A DNA stretch of 12,311 bases from Alphaproteobacteria bacterium (GTDB lineage: Bacteria; Pseudomonadota; Alphaproteobacteria; Rs-D84): positions 1 to 12,311 of the forward strand of contig JAGCOU010000054.1 in the NCBI GenBank assembly GCA_017642565.1. Direction: 5' to 3'. Of the stretch, positions 7,523 to 12,311 are shown in pieces. Every line of letters starts with the position of its first letter. Position 1 is the first letter of the stretch. The notes under the pieces were generated by a model. The model saw only the letters and a list, made by a program, of their open reading frames with translations. It was not told the DNA's origin and made no database searches. The position numbers and the translations under genes were made by a program.

Positions 7523-9082
7523 ATGTTTAAGAAATTGGCTGTTATATTTATTTCGTTGTTTGGGATATTGTTGGCTGTGCCGACAATTTCTCCAAAATTG
7601 GCACCTTATTTTCCATCCTGGATAAAGCCGATTCCATTGGGGCTTGATTTAAAAGGTGGCGCGCAACTTTTGTTAGAAGTTGACACAGATGTTATGTTAA
7701 AAGAGAAAGCGGCACAATTATATGATGAAGTGCGCAGTGCTATGATAGACAGAAGCAAAGGCGTTATTCGTTTTTCTGAATTGCGTAATGATGGTAAAAG
7801 TGTAAGTCTGGTTGTTCGTGAAGAAGACGAAGTTTCAAAAGCCAAAGGGCGTCTTAAGAGTGTTCTGGGGAACAATGTAGATATTGCTTCGTCTGGAAAA
7901 ACTTTGACTGTGTCTTATACGAGTAAGGCGCGCGAAGAAATGATTCAAGACGCTATGTCGCGCAGTATCGAAATTGTTCGCCGCCGTATTGATGCTTTGG
8001 GAACCAAGGAACCTTCGATTCAATCACAGGGCGGAAAATATATTTTGGTTCAATTACCTGGGGTTGATAATCCTGAACATATCAAAGAATTAATTGGTCA
8101 AACTGCGAAAATGTCTTTCCATTTGGTTAATGAAAATATAACTGCTGAACAGTTGCAATCCGGGCATGCACCAAGTGGAACTATGTTCTTGCAATATATG
8201 GAAAATCCAGAACAGATTGTTCCTGTGTATTCAAGAGTAGAAGTATCAGGGGATAGTTTGAAAAATTCCCAGGCTGATTTTGATCAAAACAATATGCCTG
8301 TGGTGACGACTGAATTTGACGCGTCTGGAACGCGTAGATTTGCAAAACTGACAACAGAACATGTTAATGAACGTTTTGCTATTGTTCTGGATGACAAGGT
8401 TTTATCTGCGCCTACGATTCGTGAACCTATTCCTGGGGGACGCGGTCAAATATCTGGTGGGTTTACATTACAAGGTGCAAAAGATTTGGCTGTGTTGTTG
8501 CGTTCTGGGGCGTTGCCTGCACCGCTTTCTGTCATAGAAGAAAGAACGGTCGGCGCAGGACTGGGTGCTGATACAATCGCAACTGGAAAAATTGGTTCAA
8601 TCGTTGGTGTTATATTTGTGTTGGTCTTTATGGCTATGCTGTATGGCATATTTGGTATATTTGCAGACATCGTTTTAATTGTGAATTTGTTTATGATAGT
8701 TGGTGTATCTGCATTGTTTGGCGCAACATTAACATTACCTGGAATTGCTGGTATCGTGCTAACTTTGGGTATGGCGGTGGACGCGAACATATTGCCGTTT
8801 GAAAGAATCAGGGACGAAGTTCGTGCTGGTACGCCGACTTTGCGCGCGGTAGATTATGGTTTTAATCGTTCTACCAAAACTGTTATGGACGGTGAATTAA
8901 CCAATTTAATTTGTGCGTTGATTTTGTTCCAATTTGGCGCAGGTCCAATTCGTGGATTTGCAGTAACTCTGTCAATCGGTGTTATGACAACTCTGTTTAC
9001 ATGTTTGTTGTTGACACGCGTTTTTGTAGACTATTACATGAACGGCAAAAACAAGAAAATTGGGTATATAAGAAATAAATAG
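7523..9082 (+). CDS. secD: Protein translocase subunit SecD
   Basis: RND-like membrane protein that, with SecF, uses the proton gradient to pull proteins through SecYEG on the periplasmic side. The 519 residues show the first helix (about 4-21), GLDLKGG (40-46) at the start of the large periplasmic P1 region (to about 350), and five further helices (about 355-503). Motif GMAVDANILPFERIRDE (416-432) contains D420, aligned with the conserved acid of the proton path, and FGAGPIRGFAVTLSIG (471-486) is the last family block. Length matches compact alphaproteobacterial SecD rather than the longer E. coli form (615). AGGGG precedes the ATG. SecD and SecF are separate proteins here. Confidence 0.96.
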   Translation: MFKKLAVIFISLFGILLAVPTISPKLAPYFPSWIKPIPLGLDLKGGAQLLLEVDTDVMLKEKAAQLYDEVRSAMIDRSKGVIRFSELRNDGKSVSLVVREEDEVSKAKGRLKSVLGNNVDIASSGKTLTVSYTSKAREEMIQDAMSRSIEIVRRRIDALGTKEPSIQSQGGKYILVQLPGVDNPEHIKELIGQTAKMSFHLVNENITAEQLQSGHAPSGTMFLQYMENPEQIVPVYSRVEVSGDSLKNSQADFDQNNMPVVTTEFDASGTRRFAKLTTEHVNERFAIVLDDKVLSAPTIREPIPGGRGQISGGFTLQGAKDLAVLLRSGALPAPLSVIEERTVGAGLGADTIATGKIGSIVGVIFVLVFMAMLYGIFGIFADIVLIVNLFMIVGVSALFGATLTLPGIAGIVLTLGMAVDANILPFERIRDEVRAGTPTLRAVDYGFNRSTKTVMDGELTNLICALILFQFGAGPIRGFAVTLSIGVMTTLFTCLLLTRVFVDYYMNGKNKKIGYIRNK

Positions 9083-9114
9083 TAATCAAGAAAGTGCACA
9101 GAAGGAGTTAAGTA

Positions 9115-9978
9115 ATGAAACTGCATTTTATGAAATATCGTAAATTGTCATATTGGATTTCTGCTATTTGCATAGTGTTATCAATATTGTCGATTTGTTT
9201 CAAAGGCTTTAATTATGGTATTGACTTTTCGGGTGGTATTTCTATGGAAGTTCAACCGACATCTCCAGAATATACCATTGACAAGATGCGTCATGATTTG
9301 GCGGAATTTAAACCTGAATTACAGGCTGTGGATGGTAATGCCATCTTGTTGCGCGTTGGATTGCCAAAGGGTTCAACAGATGAACAGCAAAATGTTCGTG
9401 TGGCGGAAATTAAAAATATCTTGGGCGATCATGTGACTTATTCCCAGGTTCAAGTTGTTGGACCAAAAATAGGTGGTGAATTAATACGCGGTGGTATTTT
9501 GGCTATATTGGTATCGTTTGTATTAATGTCTATTTATATTTGGGTAAGATATCGCGGCGGGTATGCTGTGGGGTCTTTTGTGTCTTTGATATTCGACCTT
9601 GTGTTAATGTTTGGATTCTTTTCCATAGCAGGGCTTGAATTCAATCAAACTGCGATTGCTGTGATATTGATGGGTGTTGGATATTCCATTAATGATAAAG
9701 TGGTTAATTATGACAGAATAGATGAAAATATTAAAAAATATCACAAAATGCCTATAAGTGATGTTATTGATTTATCAGTTAATGAAATGTTGTATCGAAC
9801 AATTATGACCAGTGTGTCTACTATATTGGCGATGGTTGGTATTTATTTGTTCGGCGGACAGATGTTGCGTGAATTCGCAGTCGCTATGACTTTCTCGATA
9901 ATAAGTGGTACATTAACAAGTATTTACATTTCTAATGTAATATTGTATCATTTCAATTTGAGAGAAACTGATTATTAA
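9115..9978 (+). CDS. secF: Protein translocase subunit SecF
   Basis: Partner of SecD in the inner membrane, 287 residues with six predicted helices. The first is about 12-30, followed by GIDFSGG (35-41), a short periplasmic P4 domain (about 42-125), and helices 2-6 to about 280. The key motif is GYSINDKVVNYDRIDEN (189-205), where most SecF proteins read GYSLNDTVVVFDRIREN, so Thr, Val-Phe and Arg are replaced by Lys, Asn-Tyr and Asp. A strong AAGGAG lies 8 bases before the ATG, within the 32-base gap after secD. It is followed by a 37-base gap holding the upstream arm of the hairpin around the next start codon. Confidence 0.96.
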   Translation: MKLHFMKYRKLSYWISAICIVLSILSICFKGFNYGIDFSGGISMEVQPTSPEYTIDKMRHDLAEFKPELQAVDGNAILLRVGLPKGSTDEQQNVRVAEIKNILGDHVTYSQVQVVGPKIGGELIRGGILAILVSFVLMSIYIWVRYRGGYAVGSFVSLIFDLVLMFGFFSIAGLEFNQTAIAVILMGVGYSINDKVVNYDRIDENIKKYHKMPISDVIDLSVNEMLYRTIMTSVSTILAMVGIYLFGGQMLREFAVAMTFSIISGTLTSIYISNVILYHFNLRETDY

Positions 9979-9981
9979 TAT

Positions 9982-10058
9982 AAATCAGACCAAGGAAGAA
10001 AAGGAGGAAGCATACATGAAAATATATAAAGTCTTTTTGGCACTTGGTCTGATTTTTT
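9982..10058 (+). repeat. 13-bp inverted repeat enclosing the RBS and start codon, followed by six T's
   Basis: AAATCAGACCAAG (9982-9994) and CTTGGTCTGATTT (10043-10055) are perfect reverse complements, separated by 48 bases. The loop contains the AAGGAGG Shine-Dalgarno (10001-10007) and the ATG (10016) of the S41-like gene. The downstream arm encodes LGLI of its signal peptide. A run of six T's (10053-10058) begins within the last bases of the arm, so the transcript could form a terminator-like hairpin. Possible roles are attenuation between secF and the S41-like gene, 3'-end protection of the yajC-secDF message, or control of translation initiation. The repeat is certain; the function is inferred. 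Confidence 0.75.
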
Positions 10059-11524
10059 CACCGTTGGTTTGTTCTGCCACAGAATTATTTCATGACGATG
10101 TAAAAATTCAAGATGGCATAGATGTTCATGCAACTTCTGCTGTGTTTGCTGATATTTATGAAAAATTAGATAGTGTAAATTGGGCGGGCAAAAACATAGA
10201 TGTCGTGATTGAAAGTTTGGAAAAGTTAAATCCAAAGGCTCATATTGCGTCTACTGGGGAACGTGTGGTTTTGGTTTGGGGTGATGAATTGATTGCTAAT
10301 TACCCATATCCAACCAGCAAAGATTGGAATGCTTATGGTGAAGTGACAACAGCGTTGGTTTTAAAAATGCGTGAAAAAGATGAAAATTTGCGAAGTTTGC
10401 AAAATGCTGCGTTGTATGAAGTTGTAGTGAATGCTTTGTTGACTGGGATTGAACAAAACGGCAGTTATATTTATTCTCGTGATGTGATTAAAGATAACGA
10501 TTCCAAGATTTTGACAAGTATTGGTTTTGATGGTGGGCGTGATGAACGCGGTAATTTCCGTGTGACTGGGGTGTTTAAAGATTCGCCTGCTGATGTTGCT
10601 GGTATGCGCGAAGGCGATATAGTATCCGAAGTAAACGGGATGCGTGTTTCAAATATGAGTGACGCTGATATGTCTGCGGTTTTGTCTGGATATAATTCTG
10701 GAACGGCAAAATTAAAAATTTTAACACCGTTTGGAAATAGAAATGTGACTTTGCGCAGGGCGACTGTTGTTCTGGCAGATGCTGATATTATACATCGTTC
10801 TAATGAAAAAGGCGAGGGCGGTTTTCTTGAGATAATTGTTCATAAAATATCTAATAGTGCGGTTGATATTGTGAACGAAGCATTGGCTAAGTATGGTAAT
10901 GCCGATGGTATTATTTTAGATTTGAGAACCAGCAGTGGCGAAGACGAAAAAGCTGCGGCAAAATTGGCTGGTTTGTTTATGGGGCAAAAACCAGTTATGA
11001 GAATTGCAGAAACTGCTGTGGATGAATTAGAGGTTGTCCCTGGTGGTGACGCAATAACCGAATCGCCTGTGGTGGTTTTGATTTCTGATACAACACGTGG
11101 CACAGCAGAAGCAATTGCTGGTGCGTTTTATGAAAACAAACGTGGCGTTTTGGTTGGAACACCAACGGCGGGTCGCGCCAGAATCGCCAGTTTCATAGAT
11201 TTAAACAATGGTGCGGTTTTAGAATTGCTTAATAAATCTGTTAAAACAGGCGAAGGAAATGCGCTGGATGGACGCGGTATTTTCCCGATAGTATGTTTAT
11301 CTAATATAAGAAATTCTGCCCAAGCAGAAGCGTTCTTTCTTAATGTAGGAAATGGCAATTTCAATTTGCGCGATTATAACAAAAACCAGACGGTCGATGT
11401 AAAATCTTTGCGCAAAGCCTGCCCGAATATTACAAGTGGCGAAGATGAAGATGCTATGTCTTCGTTGGTGGCTTTGAAATTATTAACAGATAAAAGAATT
11501 TATAGTGAACTAATGGATTTATAA
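10016..11524 (+). CDS. Exported S41/PDZ-type protein, apparently a pseudoprotease
   Basis: Related to C-terminal processing proteases (CtpA/Prc, family S41) but with an altered active site. Of 502 residues, 1-21 form a signal peptide (basic start, hydrophobic core, CSA then TE), giving a periplasmic product. An alpha-helical region (about 22-165) precedes a PDZ domain (about 166-250; FKDSPADVAGMREGDIVSEVNG at 187-208). The S41 core is about 265-428: GIILDLRTSSGE (298-309) in place of DLRxNPGG, then RGTAEAIAGAF (361-371) and VGTPTAGRA (380-388), then LDGRGIFPIV (417-426). Against E. coli Prc S430, D441 and K455 I align G362, E373 and R387, so the Ser-Lys dyad is missing. A C-terminal tail (about 430-502) is unassigned. 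The RBS AAGGAGG is strong. It follows secF and is one base ahead of the PAP2 gene. Confidence 0.85.
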   Translation: MKIYKVFLALGLIFSPLVCSATELFHDDVKIQDGIDVHATSAVFADIYEKLDSVNWAGKNIDVVIESLEKLNPKAHIASTGERVVLVWGDELIANYPYPTSKDWNAYGEVTTALVLKMREKDENLRSLQNAALYEVVVNALLTGIEQNGSYIYSRDVIKDNDSKILTSIGFDGGRDERGNFRVTGVFKDSPADVAGMREGDIVSEVNGMRVSNMSDADMSAVLSGYNSGTAKLKILTPFGNRNVTLRRATVVLADADIIHRSNEKGEGGFLEIIVHKISNSAVDIVNEALAKYGNADGIILDLRTSSGEDEKAAAKLAGLFMGQKPVMRIAETAVDELEVVPGGDAITESPVVVLISDTTRGTAEAIAGAFYENKRGVLVGTPTAGRARIASFIDLNNGAVLELLNKSVKTGEGNALDGRGIFPIVCLSNIRNSAQAEAFFLNVGNGNFNLRDYNKNQTVDVKSLRKACPNITSGEDEDAMSSLVALKLLTDKRIYSELMDL

Positions 11525-11525
11525 A

Positions 11526-12209
11526 ATGTTTATTAAAAAAGATAATACTTTGAAATGGCGTTGGATTATCATAGGCGCAATTATCACATTGGCTTTGGTT
11601 TTGGCATGTGTGTTTGGGTTGGATAAAATACTGTATTTTTGGCTGCGTAATCCAAATTGCAGTCAGTGGAATATGAATGGTGGACTGTTGTGTTCAGCGG
11701 CGTTTATTTTGGGCAAAGTTTTTTCTGTTAAGGTTTGGTTGGCGCTGACTAGTTTGGCTGTGGTGACATTTTTTATATACAAAGCCGTCACAAATGAAAA
11801 TGATTTCAGGTTTGCTTTTGTAAAAATTAAAAACAGTTATGCGTTTTATATTTTCTGTTCCGTGGTAATGGCGTTTTTGGTGACCGGCGTTTTAAAGTTT
11901 TTAATCGGCAGGGCGCGCCCAATTATATTTGAAGCATTGGATGCAACTTTGTATGTGCCTGGAACTTTTGAACATGTGTTTAATTCTATGCCGTCTGGAC
12001 ATACAGCGGTCAGTTTCGCGGGGCTCGTTATGATGGGGATGTTGTTGCCGCGTATAAAATGGGCTACATGGACTTTGGCGATAATTATCGCGTTTTCTCG
12101 TGTTTATGTTGGGGCGCATTGGTGCGGTGATGTAATATTAGGTGCATTCATAGGAATGCTGTGCGCCGATATAGCCAAAGCGGTATTAAAGAAAATTAAT
12201 TCAAAATAA
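11526..12209 (+). CDS. PAP2-family membrane phosphatase
   Basis: Integral membrane phosphatase of the PAP2/PgpB superfamily, 227 residues, probably acting on a lipid phosphate or pyrophosphate at the outer face of the inner membrane. All three signature motifs are intact: KX6RP (K124 to R131-P132), PSGH (156-159) and SRX5HX3D (S191-R192, H198, D202). About six helices are visible (about 13-32, 68-88, 105-127, 160-175, 178-197, 203-220), with a Cys-containing loop (43-57) between the first two. The substrate cannot be read from sequence; undecaprenyl pyrophosphate, phosphatidylglycerophosphate and lipid A are all possible. It begins one base after the S41-like stop and has no clear Shine-Dalgarno, so translation is probably coupled to that gene. 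Confidence 0.9.
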   Translation: MFIKKDNTLKWRWIIIGAIITLALVLACVFGLDKILYFWLRNPNCSQWNMNGGLLCSAAFILGKVFSVKVWLALTSLAVVTFFIYKAVTNENDFRFAFVKIKNSYAFYIFCSVVMAFLVTGVLKFLIGRARPIIFEALDATLYVPGTFEHVFNSMPSGHTAVSFAGLVMMGMLLPRIKWATWTLAIIIAFSRVYVGAHWCGDVILGAFIGMLCADIAKAVLKKINSK

Positions 12210-12220
12210 AATTTTTTCTC

Positions 12221-12249
12221 TTGTTGAAAAAATCGAAATTTGGTAAAAT
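12221..12249 (+). promoter_or_regulatory. Probable promoter of the right-edge gene
   Basis: TTGTTG (12221-12226), a 17-base spacer and TAAAAT (12244-12249) fit a sigma-70-type promoter. It begins 12 bases after the PAP2 stop. Transcription would start near 12256, leaving about 19 bases of leader with the GGAAGGAG Shine-Dalgarno. The next gene thus appears to be a separate unit from the PAP2 operon. Confidence 0.5.
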
Positions 12250-12274
12250 ATTTGTGTTAAGGAAGGAGTAAAAA

Positions 12275-12311
12275 ATGACACGACACGCTGAAACCCGCAG
12301 AACTCTACACA
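12275..12311 (+). CDS. Start of an unidentified gene, cut by window edge
   Basis: An ATG at 12275 sits 7 bases after a strong AAGGAAGGAG (12259-12268 region) and downstream of a plausible promoter. Only 12 codons are inside the window (MTRHAETRRTLH), a basic, hydrophilic start with no signal peptide. That is too short to name the product. Confidence 0.5.
   Translation, partial: MTRHAETRRTLH

Noticed and set aside
8446..8790. Minus-strand open frame of 114 codons inside secD
   Set aside because: It is antisense to conserved SecD membrane segments; its Ile/Thr/Asn-rich product is what reverse reading of such codons gives.
12211..12233. ATTTTTTC / GAAAAAAT inverted repeat after the PAP2 gene as a terminator
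   Set aside because: The 8-bp stem is almost all A-T, has no U-tract after it, and overlaps the -35 of the next promoter.

Overview
This is a gene-dense, AT-rich bacterial window of housekeeping genes. No intergenic gap exceeds about 100 bases, and I see no insertion sequence, CRISPR array, tRNA or rRNA. The source is probably an alphaproteobacterium, perhaps an AT-rich, host-associated lineage. That rests on a short protein pairing an N-terminal Cys/His cluster with a C-terminal J domain, on a MutL with the endonuclease metal motif, and on LptG/LPS-type envelope genes. The assignment is inference from family recognition and was not checked by search.

Left arm, minus strand, transcribed right to left from about 4826: lptG (LPS export permease), a 43-residue membrane micro-ORF overlapping the next start by 4 bases, xerD (site-specific recombinase), a Cys/His-cluster J-domain protein, trxB (thioredoxin reductase, probably with its own promoter), and serS (seryl-tRNA synthetase, cut by the left edge within its last few codons). 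Spacing is 2 to 10 bases or overlapping except before trxB, so this reads as one operon with an internal promoter.

Centre: lptG and greA are divergent. Their putative promoters share a self-complementary TTGCAA -35 element, and lptG looks leaderless.

Right arm, plus strand: greA and mutL (1-base gap), then yajC, secD and secF (Sec translocon accessory complex), then an exported S41/PDZ-type protein and a PAP2-family membrane phosphatase. A new transcription unit begins at the right edge and is cut after 12 codons.

The two most unusual items are in the right arm. The S41 protein keeps the family scaffold but has lost the serine-lysine dyad (Gly362 and Arg387 at those positions), so it looks like a pseudoprotease. 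A perfect 13-bp inverted repeat encloses its Shine-Dalgarno and start codon, and its downstream arm lies inside the signal-peptide codons and runs straight into six T's. This looks like an attenuator or translational switch between secF and the pseudoprotease. I found no obviously novel multi-gene system. The pseudoprotease with its PAP2 partner and leader hairpin, and the micro-ORF, are the best leads.
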